Shown here: piece by piece, positions 23,332 through 31,887 of the stretch
How the letters are laid out: each line of letters starts with the position of its first letter
Position numbering within the stretch: the stretch's first letter is position 1
NCBI RefSeq assembly: GCF_001514305.1
Contig: NZ_KQ949086.1
Coordinates: forward strand, 1 to 64,000
Source: Streptomyces dysideae
GTDB lineage: Bacteria; Actinomycetota; Actinomycetes; Streptomycetales; Streptomycetaceae
Length of the DNA stretch: 64,000 bases
Direction of reading: 5' to 3'
Notes under the pieces: model-generated
What the model was told of the DNA's origin: nothing
What the model saw: only the letters and a program-made list of their open reading frames with translations
Databases searched by the model: none
Translations under genes and position numbers: made by a program

Positions 23332-23772
23332 ATGCTGATCACCAAGGCCCAGGGCAAGCCCGTCATGGACCTCGCGACAGCCGAGACAGTAGGGACGGTC
23401 GCCGCGTGCACCGTCACACCGTCGCCAGCGCGCATCGTCGGCCTGCGCCTGAGGACCCGCGGCCGCGGACACCACACCCTCGAATGGACAGACGTCCAGT
23501 CGTTCGGCCCAGACGCGGTCGCCGTCGAAGAGGCCACTCGGATCCGCGACGAGAAGACCATCGATCGTGGCGACCACGCCCATCCGGCACACGACCCCGT
23601 CGGAAAGGCGATACTGACCGAATCAGGCGTCAACAAGGGCACCGTGACCGACATCGAATTCGACGAACGATCAGGACGTATCCGTCAACTGCTCACCGAT
23701 CAGGAGCAGATCCCGGGCGACGAACTCCTCGGAGTCGGCAGCTACGCAGTTGTAGTCACCGCCTCGCAATGA
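23332..23772 (+). CDS. PRC-barrel domain protein
   Basis: A 146-residue protein beginning MLITKAQGKPVMDLATAETV, with PRC-barrel features in both halves: VGTVAACTVTPSPARIVGLR, and later GVNKGTVTDIEFDERSGRIR. An acidic/His segment (DEKTIDRGDHAHPAHDPVG) links them. The ribosome-binding site (GAGGAGTGACCC) overlaps the end of the preceding gene. Together with the upstream PRC protein and the small membrane protein it forms a compact operon of unknown function, perhaps a membrane-associated scaffold. Confidence 0.75.
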   Translation: MLITKAQGKPVMDLATAETVGTVAACTVTPSPARIVGLRLRTRGRGHHTLEWTDVQSFGPDAVAVEEATRIRDEKTIDRGDHAHPAHDPVGKAILTESGVNKGTVTDIEFDERSGRIRQLLTDQEQIPGDELLGVGSYAVVVTASQ

Positions 23773-23881
23773 CAACATCAGGGTGTCAGGGTCCTGGGCC
23801 ACAATCGTCACATGGGCTTCGTCCGTACTTCTGGAAGTGGGTCGAGCTGCGTCGTCACCCTTGGACGTACGCCGCCCACAC

Positions 23882-24214
23882 TCAGTGTCCGAAGATGTGC
23901 CGTGCCCGGCGGCGGTGATCTGACTGCGACGGCGGTGGGCGGTCGGCCTCCCGGTCCTCTGCCACGGGCGCGGCAGGCACGGACTCCCGCCTGCGGTGCC
24001 GCCGCTTCGCTCCAGCGGTGAGCACGGCCAGGCCCAAGCAGAAGATAAGGGCCAGCCCTACGCCGGAGAGGAACAGCTCCGGCCCATTTAGCGTCGCGAT
24101 CTGGTTGCCGAATATCTCCACCGCGTACTCAGGTCCGTCTGAAAAGTTCTCTGCGGCAGCAATAGCCGTGAACGCACCGGTGGCCAGTACCAGCAGGAGC
24201 GCCAACGTGAGCAT
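23882..24214 (-). CDS. Small two-helix membrane protein
   Basis: A 110-residue protein with two hydrophobic helices: MLTLALLLVLATGAFTAIAA at the N-terminus (also a possible signal peptide) and FLSGVGLALIFCLGLAVLTA in the middle, separated by an extracytoplasmic acidic segment containing FSDGPEYAVEIFGNQIATLN. The C-terminal tail is very basic (KRRHRRRE, then DHRRRARH). AGGAGGTGAGAGCA places the ribosome-binding site correctly for the ATG at 24214. Function is unknown. Confidence 0.7.
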   Translation of the reverse strand: MLTLALLLVLATGAFTAIAAAENFSDGPEYAVEIFGNQIATLNGPELFLSGVGLALIFCLGLAVLTAGAKRRHRRRESVPAAPVAEDREADRPPPSQSDHRRRARHIFGH

Positions 24215-24758
24215 TGCTCTCACCTCCTGATCCGGTCATAATTCTGATCTTCTTGAAGTACCCGATGCCGGTCGTACCACACACGTTCTGGGCAGCGCAG
24301 CCGACCCACGGCAGCCCGGGAATTGCTCGGGTGGTGGATAGCTGTCAGCCGGCCACTGCAGTGGCTGCTTACTTGATCACGCGCTGCCCAGGGTATGAAC
24401 CTGGTGGCGGCGACACCGTGTGTCGCCGGACTCACGCGGGGCTCACTGGCTTGAGTCGTCCAGGTGGGAGACCAGGAGGACGTCGTCCGTTGCGCAGATG
24501 GGTGGGCCGCTCTGCGATGGTCATCTGCTGGGGGAAACGGTCACCCAGTCTGGTGTTGCGTCACCGCGAGCCCAGTGTCGCCGTTCCTTGAGGGTTCAGA
24601 GATCGCCGGCAACAGCCCGTATCGGAGTCGCGAAACCCCCTCGCGTCTACCCCTCCCGGCCGCCGGCGCAGCGCTCTCCGCACACCTCAGTGTGCTCCGC
24701 GCACCGCGCTCCCTGCCGGGCCCGATCGTCATGACTCGCTGACGCGGTCAAGGACGCC
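24215..24758. other. Region between membrane gene and tRNA, no gene supported
   Basis: About 540 bases without a secure gene. Open frames on both strands lack family motifs and ribosome-binding sites. The stretch lies immediately downstream (3') of tRNA-Pro on its strand, where integrative elements usually sit, so it may hold eroded element DNA. Confidence 0.3.
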
Positions 24759-24778
24759 GGTCCCCAACTGGTCCCCAA
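24759..24778. repeat. Tandem GGTCCCCAA repeats next to tRNA-Pro
   Basis: GGTCCCCAA occurs at 24759-24767 and again at 24770-24778, an 11-bp period (one helical turn). The pair sits 63 bp beyond the tRNA 3' end. Short direct repeats spaced by one turn beside a tRNA resemble arm-type integrase sites, but no integrase gene remains. Confidence 0.45.
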
Positions 24779-24787
24779 GAATGATCA

Positions 24788-24821
24788 AGGGCCGGTTTCG
24801 GATGCCTCCGAAACCGGCCCT
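24788..24821 (-). terminator. Rho-independent-like terminator of tRNA-Pro
   Basis: AGGGCCGGTTTCGGA (24788-24802), a four-base loop TGCC, and TCCGAAACCGGCCCT (24807-24821) form a perfect 15-bp hairpin, 20 bases after the 3' end of the minus-strand tRNA. There is only a weak T-rich run beyond (TTGATCATTCTT on the minus strand), as is usual for streptomycete terminators. Confidence 0.8.
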
Positions 24822-24840
24822 GACCTGCGACTCATAAGAG

Positions 24841-24914
<74 letters not shown>

Positions 24915-25013
24915 GTGCGCCACCCGCGGTGAACCGCATGATCGCGCGAACAGCACTTTACCGCACGCCGTGGGCCACGCCGAAAGGGGCACCGGGCGCG
25001 AGACAATCGACGC

Positions 25014-25538
25014 ATGGGCAGCACGCCGTCAGGACGACAGACCGACGCACGGGACCGGGACAGCGAGGGCCGGGCACGCAACGCCCGCCCACGGGACGGT
25101 CTCGGGCGCCCCCTGCCGTATGACGCGGACGGCGTGGCCCGCCAGCCCGAGGGCGTCGTCCGCACCCCCGAGCAGACCGTCACCGAGGCGCAGGAGCTCC
25201 TGGACGCCGGGAAACCGTTCCACGCGCACGAGGTCTTCGAGGACGCCTGGAAATCGGGCCCCGAGGAGGAGCGGGCCCTGTGGCGGGGCCTGGCACAGCT
25301 CGCCGTGGGCCTTACACACGCCGCCCGGGGCAACGTCACCGGCGGGGCGCGGCTGCTGCAGCGCGGGGCCGGGGCGGTCGCGGAGTGGGTGGCGTCGGAT
25401 GCCGGGCGGCAGCGGCCGTACGGGATGGATCTCGGGGGGCTGGTCGTGTGGGCACGGGAGCTGGCCGGGGTCGTGGAGGAGGGGGCCGAGACGGTGGACG
25501 CCGGGGAGCGGACGCCTCGGCTGCGGGGGTGGTCGTAG
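25014..25538 (+). CDS. DUF309 family protein
   Basis: A 174-residue protein whose central part matches DUF309: EAQELLDAGKPFHAHEVFED, AWKSGPEEERALWRGLAQLA and VGLTHAARGNVTGGARLLQR. The HxxxExxE pattern in FHAHEVFEDAWK is the family hallmark and suggests a metal-binding helical bundle. The N-terminal 55 residues are low-complexity and rich in Arg/Asp, so the true start might lie further in, although the ATG at 25014 is acceptable. It stands alone, divergent from tRNA-Pro. Function is not established. Confidence 0.8.
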   Translation: MGSTPSGRQTDARDRDSEGRARNARPRDGLGRPLPYDADGVARQPEGVVRTPEQTVTEAQELLDAGKPFHAHEVFEDAWKSGPEEERALWRGLAQLAVGLTHAARGNVTGGARLLQRGAGAVAEWVASDAGRQRPYGMDLGGLVVWARELAGVVEEGAETVDAGERTPRLRGWS

Positions 25539-25964
25539 GGGCCGGCGGGCGCCCGGGGGCCCAGCCACCTCAGTGCACGCGGCGGGCCCTCCAAGCCGCT
25601 CGGCGGCGCGCACGGTGATAGTGGCGGCAGGCACGCGGGCCCGGCAGGGGCAGCCATGCGGTCCGCCCCGCCAGCCGGCGCGGCCGCGGGAAGCCCACCG
25701 TGCAGGATCGCGCACCGTCCCCAGCGCGCCCCCGGCGTCGCGGGCCGACACCGACAAGGGCCGTCCCGACGGCACAGGCTCAGGGCTCTGGCCGAGCAGG
25801 CCTCATCACAGTGAGCGTCCCGGCTGGTCCTGTCGTAGGAACGGCTGCTCGGACGACCCGGTTCAGCCCAGCGGTCCGGCCGCGCGGGAGCCGGGGCCGT
25901 CCGTCACCACGATGAGCGCGGGCGCGGTGTCCGCGTTGTCAGTGGCGTACGGCAGACTCGACGC
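25539..25964. other. Intergenic region upstream of cobF
   Basis: No gene is supported in about 425 bases. The sequence is GC-rich with short overlapping frames lacking motifs. A cobalamin riboswitch would be expected to sit before cobF if present; I did not see the typical B12-box, but its weak primary-sequence conservation means it could be missed. Confidence 0.35.
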
Positions 25965-26753
25965 GTGCGAAAGATTCATGTCATCGGTATCGGCGCGGGC
26001 GACCCCGACCAGCTGACCCTGCAGGCGGTCAGGGCGCTGCGGAGCACGGACGTGTTCTTCATCCTCGGCAAGGGCGAGGTGAAGTCGGACCTCACCCGGC
26101 TCCGCCGGGACATGCTGGACGCGCACATACCGGAGGGGGCGTACCGCGTCGTCGAGGCGCGGGATCCCGAGCGGGACCGGTCCGCAGGTGGGGCCGCCTA
26201 CTCCCCCGCCGTCGGGGACTGGCGCAGTGCCCGTGCCGGGATCTACGAGCGGTTGATCACCGAGGAGCTGGGCGAGGACCAGACGGGCGCGTTCCTGGTG
26301 TGGGGCGATCCGTCGCTGTACGACAGCACGATCGGGATCCTGGAGGAGGTGCTCGACAAGGGCGCCGTGGAGTTCGAGTACGACGTCGTGCCGGGGATCA
26401 GCAGTGTCTCGGCGCTTGTCGCACGGCATCGGACGGGGCTGAACCGGGTGGCCCGGCCCGTGCAGATCACCACCGGGCGGCGGCTCGCCGAGGGCTTCCC
26501 GGACGACGTGGACGACGTGGTGGTGATGCTCGACGCCCACCAGGCCTTCCGGCAGTACGCCGACCAGGACATGGACATCTACTGGGGCGCCTACATAGGC
26601 ACACCGGACGAGATCCTCGCCTCGGGGCCCATCGCCGAGGCCGCTCCCCGCATCGAGCGGCTGCGCGCGGAGGCCCGCGAGCGCAAGGGCTGGATCATGG
26701 ACACGTATCTGCTGCGCCGCCACCCCAAGGACGACCGGGGGGACGGCCAGTAG
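25965..26753 (+). CDS. cobF: Precorrin-6A synthase (deacetylating), CobF
   Basis: A 262-residue SAM-dependent methyltransferase of the aerobic cobalamin pathway. CobF methylates precorrin-5 at C-1 with loss of acetate, giving precorrin-6A. The N-terminus has the tetrapyrrole methylase motif VIGIGAGDPDQLTLQAVRAL; GAFLVWGDPSLYDSTIG (about residue 110) and DVVPGISSVSALVARHRTGL follow. WIMDTYLLRRHP closes the protein. The start is GTG. The next pathway enzyme, CobK, which reduces precorrin-6A, is encoded 500 bp away on the opposite strand. The rest of the pathway is not in the window. Confidence 0.95.
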   Translation: MRKIHVIGIGAGDPDQLTLQAVRALRSTDVFFILGKGEVKSDLTRLRRDMLDAHIPEGAYRVVEARDPERDRSAGGAAYSPAVGDWRSARAGIYERLITEELGEDQTGAFLVWGDPSLYDSTIGILEEVLDKGAVEFEYDVVPGISSVSALVARHRTGLNRVARPVQITTGRRLAEGFPDDVDDVVVMLDAHQAFRQYADQDMDIYWGAYIGTPDEILASGPIAEAAPRIERLRAEARERKGWIMDTYLLRRHPKDDRGDGQ

Positions 26754-26885
26754 GACCACCGGTAAGCACGCCACCCGGGCGAACGGTCCCGGCATGCGGC
26801 GCCAGTTGTACTGTGACCGCCTGGATCCGGACGCCCTCACCGGGGCCGCGACCAGCCCGGAGGGCCTGCACGGGCTGCCCTCGCC

Positions 26886-27269
26886 ATGGGCTGCCGCAGC
26901 GGAGCCCGGAGTTGGCCGGCGCGCCGCCCGCTGAAAACCGCGGGTCTGCCGGTCCTGCGCTGCGGGCTGTGCCGGATCCGCAAGGGGCCGTACGAAACCT
27001 CGTGGCAGACCGGGAACCGCTGCCACCGACCTCCGCTGTGGCTGCGGGCGACGACCAGGTACGGCGAGGTGTGGGCCTACAACCTCGAACACCTCGACCA
27101 GATCAGGCGGTTCGTCGCCGCCGACCTGCGGGAGCGGGCGCCCTGGTACGACACGGGTCAGAAGATGACGCTGGTCGCCAGGCTCCCGGCCTGGATGAAG
27201 AGCGCCAAGAACCGCACCGAAGTCCCGCGCTCCATCGACCGCATCCGCGCCTCCGTCACGGCGAGTTGA
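26886..27269 (+). CDS. Hypothetical protein, possible Cys-containing N-terminus
   Basis: A 127-residue ORF. Its C-terminal two-thirds looks conserved and well folded: LWLRATTRYGEVWAYNLEHL, DQIRRFVAADLRERAPWYDT, GQKMTLVARLPAWMKSAKNR. A LRCGLCR segment near residue 25 plus NRCHRPP could be half of a zinc ribbon, but the N-terminus reads like shifted sequence, so the gene may be 5'-degraded or start elsewhere. Its end overlaps the convergent cobK by 14 bp. I do not recognise a function. Confidence 0.55.
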   Translation: MGCRSGARSWPARRPLKTAGLPVLRCGLCRIRKGPYETSWQTGNRCHRPPLWLRATTRYGEVWAYNLEHLDQIRRFVAADLRERAPWYDTGQKMTLVARLPAWMKSAKNRTEVPRSIDRIRASVTAS

Positions 27270-28002
27270 ACCCCAGCCATTCCAGCGCCCCCGCCGCATC
27301 GGGCACGGTGTCCACGCCCTCGGGCAACGGCGGCCGTTGCACGAGGACGACGGGAAGGATGAGTTGGCGGGCCGCCGCGAGTTTTGCGGCCGTCGCCTCT
27401 CCGCCGCTGTCCTTCGTCACCAGTACGTCGATGCGGTGCTCGCCCAGCAGCGCCGACTCGTCGGCCACCGTGAACGGACCGCGGGCCAGCAGCACTTCGG
27501 TGTAGGGCGGCAGCGGCGGCTCGGGCGGCTCTACGGAGCGTACGACGAAGTGCAGGTCGGACAGGTGCGCGAAGGCCGCAAGGCCCAGGCGTCCGGTGGT
27601 GAGGAAGACGCGTCGGCCGAGCAGGGGCAGCAGGTCGGCAGCCAGGTCCAGGGACGGGACCGGGTGCCAGCGGTCCCCGGGCTCGGGGCGCCAGCCGGGA
27701 CGGCGTAACACCACTGAGGGGACCCCGGTCGCCGCCGCGGCCCGCGCCGCGTTCGCCGTGATCGACTCGGCGAAGGGATGCGTGGCGTCGACGAGGGCGT
27801 CCACGCGCTCCTTGCGAAGCCAGTCGGCCAGTCCCTGTGCCCCGCCGAACCCTCCGACGCGTACGTCCCCGGCGAGCGCCCCCGGCCGTGACACGCGTCC
27901 GGCGAGCGAGGTGGTGACCCGGACTCCGGGGCGTGCCGCCAGCTCGGCGGCGAGTTGGCGGGCCTCGGTGGTGCCGCCGAGGATCAGGACGTGGGGGGAC
28001 AT
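27256..28002 (-). CDS. cobK: Precorrin-6A reductase, CobK
   Basis: A 248-residue NAD(P)H-dependent reductase converting precorrin-6A to dihydroprecorrin-6 (precorrin-6B). Family motifs are the N-terminal HVLILGGTTEARQLAAELAA, VGGFGGAQGLADWL, VDATHPFAESITANAARAA (near residue 90), and the late DVLVTKDSGGEATAAKLAAA with LPVVLVQRPPLPEGV. Length is normal. It uses the product of CobF, encoded close by on the other strand. The start region lies 81 bp from the divergent HAD phosphatase gene. Confidence 0.95.
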   Translation of the reverse strand: MSPHVLILGGTTEARQLAAELAARPGVRVTTSLAGRVSRPGALAGDVRVGGFGGAQGLADWLRKERVDALVDATHPFAESITANAARAAAATGVPSVVLRRPGWRPEPGDRWHPVPSLDLAADLLPLLGRRVFLTTGRLGLAAFAHLSDLHFVVRSVEPPEPPLPPYTEVLLARGPFTVADESALLGEHRIDVLVTKDSGGEATAAKLAAARQLILPVVLVQRPPLPEGVDTVPDAAGALEWLGFNSP

Positions 28003-28083
28003 GGGGCGAGCGTACGAAACGGACGGCGAGGAGCGTATGCCGGGTGCGGGAATCCGAGCCGCCGCATCGCTATCGTCCCTGGC

Positions 28084-28917
28084 ATGGAATCCGTGCGTGC
28101 CGTCCTGATCGACATCGACGGGGTCCTCACCGTCTCCTGGCAGCCGCTGCCCGGTGCGGTCGAGGCGCTGCGGGAGATCCGCGAGGCCGGGCTCGGCGTC
28201 GTGCTGGTCACCAACACGACGTCACGGACCCGGGCGTCGATCGCCGGGACGCTGGCGGACGCGGGGTTCCCGGTGTCCGCGGAGGACATCCTGACCGCGC
28301 CCGCCGTGACCGCCGCGTATCTCGCCGAGCACTGTCCGGGGGCGCGGTGTGTGCTGCTGAACAGCGGGGACATCGCGGAGGATCTGGGTGGGGTCACTGT
28401 CATGGACGAAGAGGAGGAAGAGGAGGAAGAGGACGAAGAGGAAGGAGACGCCGTTCCCGACGTCGTGGTCGTCGGGGGTGCCGGTCCCGAGTTCGGCTAC
28501 GCGGCGCTCAACCGGGCCTTCGGGTATCTGCAGCGCGGGGCGCGGCTGGTCGCCATGCACCGGAACCTGTACTGGCGTACCGACCGAGGGTTGCAGCTCG
28601 ACACGGGGGCGTTTCTGAATGGGCTCGAGAAGGCCGCCCGCATCGAGGCGGAGATCACCGGGAAGCCGTCGGCCGCTTTCTTCGAGGCGGCGCTGGCCCA
28701 TGTGGGGGTCGGTGCGGACGAGGCGGTGATGGTGGGGGACGACATCGAGTCGGACGTACTGGCGGCGCAGCGGGCCGGGGTGACGGGGGTGCTGGTGAAG
28801 ACGGGGAAGTACCTGCCGGAGACGCATGAGTCGGCGAGCGGCACGCCCGGCCAAGTCATCGACTCGTTCGCGGATCTGCCCGCGCTGCTGCGAGGGCCGC
28901 TGCGGTCAGCGCAATAG
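28084..28917 (+). CDS. HAD-superfamily phosphatase (LHPP/NagD-like)
   Basis: A 277-residue HAD hydrolase, subfamily IIA. Motif I is AVLIDIDGVLT (residues 6-16, nucleophile Asp in DIDG), motif II is VLVTNTTSRT, and motifs III/IV are EITGKPSAAFFEAAL with MVGDDIESDVLAAQRAGVTG. The C2 cap lies between. An unusual poly-acidic insert (MDEEEEEEEEDEEEGD, residues about 107-122) is encoded by GAG/GAA repeats in the cap region and looks like a recent microsatellite expansion. Relatives include LHPP-type and TIGR01458 phosphatases; the substrate is unknown. The end overlaps the convergent TauE/SafE gene by 12 bp. Confidence 0.85.
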   Translation: MESVRAVLIDIDGVLTVSWQPLPGAVEALREIREAGLGVVLVTNTTSRTRASIAGTLADAGFPVSAEDILTAPAVTAAYLAEHCPGARCVLLNSGDIAEDLGGVTVMDEEEEEEEEDEEEGDAVPDVVVVGGAGPEFGYAALNRAFGYLQRGARLVAMHRNLYWRTDRGLQLDTGAFLNGLEKAARIEAEITGKPSAAFFEAALAHVGVGADEAVMVGDDIESDVLAAQRAGVTGVLVKTGKYLPETHESASGTPGQVIDSFADLPALLRGPLRSAQ

Positions 28918-29679
28918 TAGTTGCAGGCCGCCCACGACCGTCGCCCCGATCACGAGCTGCTCGAACAATCGCTGGTTGATTCGGCTCACAGCCCATTTGC
29001 CCAACAACGCGCCGGGCACTACGAACACCACGAGCGCGGCGTCAAGAAGCAGCGAGGGGCCGTCGATCAGGCCCAGGCCCACGCTGAAGGGCACCTTGGA
29101 CACGTTCACGATCAGGAAGAAGAAAGCCGAGGTGCCCAGGAAGCCGAGCTTCCGGAAGCCGGCCGAGAGGAGATACATCGACATCACGGGGCCGCCCGCG
29201 TTGGCGACCATCGTGGTGAAGCCGCCGAGGACGCCGTACGAGCGGGCCTTGATCCGGCCGGTCCGGGTGACGACCGAGTCCGGCTCCTCCTCCTTCTCGG
29301 TCCTGCGGCGGCGCCACACCGTCACTCCGGCCATCAGCAGCAGGATCGCGCCGATCGACGTCCGGACGATTCCGTCGTCCGCCCAGACCAGGAACAGCGT
29401 GCCGAACACCACGCCCGCCGCGACCGCCGGGAACAGCCGCCACAGCGTGGGCCAGTGGGCGTGCCGCCGGTAGGTGAGGACGGCGAGGACGTCCCCGGCG
29501 ATCAGGATCGGCAGCAGTACGCCGGTGGAGGCGCGGGCGGGCAGTACGGCCGCGAAGATCGCCAGGCTGACCGTGTTGGCCCCGCTCACAGCCGTCTTGG
29601 AGAAGCCGACGAGCAGAGCCGCGAAGGCGAGCGCGGCGAACTCCCAACCGGAGATGTGCCAGAGAGTCATCGTGTCCAT
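28906..29679 (-). CDS. TauE/SafE-family membrane permease
   Basis: A 257-residue integral membrane protein with about eight helices. The two TauE/SafE repeat signatures are seen: FAALLVGFSKTAVSGANTVS near the N-terminus and GVLGGFTTMVANAGGPVMSM in the middle. The cytoplasmic loop between the halves is highly charged (RRRRTEKEEEPD). Members export sulfite, sulfoacetate or other small anions, or act in copper or other processes; the substrate cannot be read here. ATG 29679 is preferred to upstream open sequence because the helices begin just after it, though its ribosome-binding site is weak. Confidence 0.85.
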   Translation of the reverse strand: MDTMTLWHISGWEFAALAFAALLVGFSKTAVSGANTVSLAIFAAVLPARASTGVLLPILIAGDVLAVLTYRRHAHWPTLWRLFPAVAAGVVFGTLFLVWADDGIVRTSIGAILLLMAGVTVWRRRRTEKEEEPDSVVTRTGRIKARSYGVLGGFTTMVANAGGPVMSMYLLSAGFRKLGFLGTSAFFFLIVNVSKVPFSVGLGLIDGPSLLLDAALVVFVVPGALLGKWAVSRINQRLFEQLVIGATVVGGLQLLLR

Positions 29680-29912
29680 GCGGGGACCGATGCTACGTGC
29701 ACCTAACCGATGCCCGTAAGCACCGTCTCGCCAGGCGGCCTCTGGACGCCGTGGCGTGCGGCGACTCCCGCGGCGGTCTCGCCCATGGAGCACGGCCGAC
29801 GCTTTGATCGGCAGCGCTAGTTTCGGGCCGTAGACCGCCCCGAGAACGCCTGGGAAGATCCCCAGGGCCCGGGGAAGACCCGGGAACCTTCACCGACGCA
29901 GTTGGAGGAGAC

Positions 29913-30725
29913 ATGGCCGACACCCGCGAGCACGTCCTCACGGGGACCTGGGGAGCGATCGCCGTCCGCGAGTGGCCGGCGCGGGAGCGGCCGCGGTACG
30001 TGGCGCTCCTGGTGCACGGGTACGGGGAGCACGTCGGGCGGTACGCCGAGGTGGCCGATGTGCTGGTGGCGCACGGTGCGGCCGTGTTCGGGATCGATCA
30101 CATGGGGCACGGGAGGTCGGCGGGCGAGCGCGTACTGATCGAGGACTTCGAGGACGTCGTCACCGATGTGCACGCCGTGGCCGGGCCGGCCCGGGCCGCG
30201 TACCCGGACGTACCGGTCGTCATGGTCGGGCACTCCATGGGCGGCCTGATCGCGGCCCGCTACGCCCAGCGGTACGGCGGCGGCCTCGCCGCGTTGGTGC
30301 TGTCCGGGCCGGTGATCGGCGACTGGGAGCTGCCGCGGCGGCTGCTCGCCCTGGACGAGATCCCCGACACGCCCATCAGCCCGGCCGCGCTCTCCCGGGA
30401 CCCGGCGGTGGGGGCGGCGTACGCGGCGGATCCACTGGTCTGGCACGGGCCGATGAAGCGGCCGACGGTGGAGGCGTTCGTCCGGATGCTGGACGCGGTG
30501 TCCAAGGGGGGTGACGTGGGCCGGCTGCCGCTGCTGTGGCTGCATGGCGACGACGACCGGCTGGTACCGCTCGCCGGGAGCCGCGTCGGGGTCGAGCAAC
30601 TCCGCGGTGACTCGCTGACCGAGCGGATCTACCCGGGCGCCCGGCACGAGGTGTTCAACGAGACCAACAAGGCGGAGGTCTACGCCGACCTGACGGGCTT
30701 CGTGGAGCGTGTTCTCGCAGGCTGA
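29913..30725 (+). CDS. Alpha/beta hydrolase, monoacylglycerol lipase-like
   Basis: A 270-residue serine hydrolase. LLVHGYGEHVGRYAEVADVL is the oxyanion/HGxxEH motif typical of monoacylglycerol lipases, FGIDHMGHGRSAG follows, and the nucleophile elbow is VVMVGHSMGGLIAARYA (Ser in GHSMG). LPLLWLHGDDDRLVPLAGSR holds the catalytic Asp, and YPGARHEVFNETNKAEVYAD the catalytic His. No signal peptide is seen. GGAG lies nine bases before the ATG. It probably cleaves monoacylglycerols or lysophospholipids in the cytoplasm. Confidence 0.88.
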   Translation: MADTREHVLTGTWGAIAVREWPARERPRYVALLVHGYGEHVGRYAEVADVLVAHGAAVFGIDHMGHGRSAGERVLIEDFEDVVTDVHAVAGPARAAYPDVPVVMVGHSMGGLIAARYAQRYGGGLAALVLSGPVIGDWELPRRLLALDEIPDTPISPAALSRDPAVGAAYAADPLVWHGPMKRPTVEAFVRMLDAVSKGGDVGRLPLLWLHGDDDRLVPLAGSRVGVEQLRGDSLTERIYPGARHEVFNETNKAEVYADLTGFVERVLAG

Positions 30726-30790
30726 GACACCTGTCGAGCAGCGGCGTCACGTCACGTTTGCACCAGTTGGCCCTGGGCACCCGCGCCCGC

Positions 30791-31048
30791 ATGGAGTGGT
30801 TGAGGAGAGCGGCCTGTGTGGGTGCGGACCCCGAGTTGTTCTTCCCGGTGGGCACGAAGGGACCGGCGCTGCGGGACATCGCGGCCGCGAAGCGGATCTG
30901 CGCCCGCTGCCCGGTGACCGTCCAGTGTCTGGACTTCGCGCTGGACAGCGGACAGGCCTCGGGGGTCTGGGGCGGGACCTGCGAGGAGGAACGCGTCGAG
31001 CTGCTCCGGACGTCGAGGTACGACACGAGAAGGAGAAGCGCGCTATGA
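30791..31048 (+). CDS. WhiB-family Fe-S transcriptional regulator
   Basis: An 85-residue Wbl protein. The four cluster-ligating cysteines are Cys9, Cys37, Cys40 and Cys46 (RRAACVGADPELFFP; RICARCPVTVQC), followed by the GVWGGTCEEER turn and a basic C-terminus for DNA binding. A TTG codon 33 bases upstream is in frame, but starting at MEW matches common actinobacterial relatives. Neither start has a strong ribosome-binding site. The stop overlaps the ATG of the downstream dps gene (ATGA), so the two are coupled and probably share redox or stress regulation. Confidence 0.9.
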   Translation: MEWLRRAACVGADPELFFPVGTKGPALRDIAAAKRICARCPVTVQCLDFALDSGQASGVWGGTCEEERVELLRTSRYDTRRRSAL

Positions 31049-31527
31049 CCGTGGTGAAAAGCACGCTGCCCGACAAGGAGCGCCGGATCGCCTGCGACGC
31101 TCTCCAGGACACCCTGGTGGATCTGCTCGGGCTGTCGCTCGTAGGGAAACAGGCGCACTGGAACATCGTGGGACCCAGGTTCCGCTCGATCCACTTCCAG
31201 CTGGACGAGGTCGTCACGGTCGCACGGGGCTACGCCGACACGGTCGCGGAACGCGCCGCGGCGCTCGGCGTCCCGCCGGACGGCCGCCCGGAGACGATCG
31301 CCGCGGCTTCTAAGCTGCCCGGCATCGGCGAGGGCTGGCTGCGGGACGTGGCGGTCGTCCGGCTGATGGTGGAGTCGCTGGAGGCGGCCGTCGCACGGCT
31401 GCGCGACCGCGTCGACGCCACCGAGAAGCCGGACCCGGTCACCCAGGACCTGCTGATCGGCATCACCCGGGAGCTGGAGAAGCAGCGCTGGATGTTCGAC
31501 GCCGCGAACTGGCCCCGTCACGAGTGA
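31045..31527 (+). CDS. Dps/ferritin-like DNA-protecting protein
   Basis: A 160-residue Dps. LGLSLVGKQAHWNIVGPRFRS and HFQLDEVVTVARGYADTVAE carry the conserved inter-subunit ferroxidase residues (His in QAHWN, Asp and Glu in QLDEVV). VTQDLLIGITRELEKQRWMF forms the last helix. The N-terminal tail MTVVKSTLPDKERRIA has a few basic residues. The gene overlaps whiB by four bases and has AAGGAGAAGCG eight bases upstream. It oxidises and stores iron and protects DNA in stress or stationary phase. Confidence 0.92.
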   Translation: MTVVKSTLPDKERRIACDALQDTLVDLLGLSLVGKQAHWNIVGPRFRSIHFQLDEVVTVARGYADTVAERAAALGVPPDGRPETIAAASKLPGIGEGWLRDVAVVRLMVESLEAAVARLRDRVDATEKPDPVTQDLLIGITRELEKQRWMFDAANWPRHE

Positions 31528-31554
31528 CGGACGTACGGACGAAAGGGGCATCCG

Positions 31555-31887
31555 ATGACCGACGCCCTCGAACTCGACGCGTTGTGGGAGGACTTCCACC
31601 GCGTGGTGAACATGACCTCCCAGGAGCTGGCGGCCCGGCTGCGGGTCAGTGACGCCGACGAGGACACCGAGCCGCTGCCGGACCGGGCGGGCACACCGAC
31701 CGGGCAGCACGTCCTGGCGATCCTGCAGAAACGGCGTACGGATCTCACCGACGACGACATCAGCGTGATGTACGAAGTCGTGGACACCGTCACCGAGCAG
31801 GCCGACGTGGAGAACGAGCCCGAGGCCGAGGAGACCCGCCGCCGGCACCGGCTGATGACCATCGGCCACGACCCGCTGAAGCCATGA
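31555..31887 (+). CDS. DUF3140 family protein
   Basis: A 110-residue acidic protein matching DUF3140: ALWEDFHRVVNMTSQELAAR near the N-terminus, GQHVLAILQKRRTDLTDDDI in the centre, and YEVVDTVTEQADVENEPEAE leading to the basic end RRRHRLMTIGHDPLKP. The family is found in actinobacteria and proteobacteria and has no established biochemical role; related short proteins bind DNA. The ribosome-binding site GAAAGGGGCATCCG fits. It lies 27 bp after dps, and its stop overlaps the next ATG. Confidence 0.8.
   Translation: MTDALELDALWEDFHRVVNMTSQELAARLRVSDADEDTEPLPDRAGTPTGQHVLAILQKRRTDLTDDDISVMYEVVDTVTEQADVENEPEAEETRRRHRLMTIGHDPLKP

Noticed and set aside
25539..25964. Cobalamin riboswitch upstream of cobF
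   Set aside because: No recognisable B12-box or conserved core could be seen; a covariance-model search would be needed to support it.
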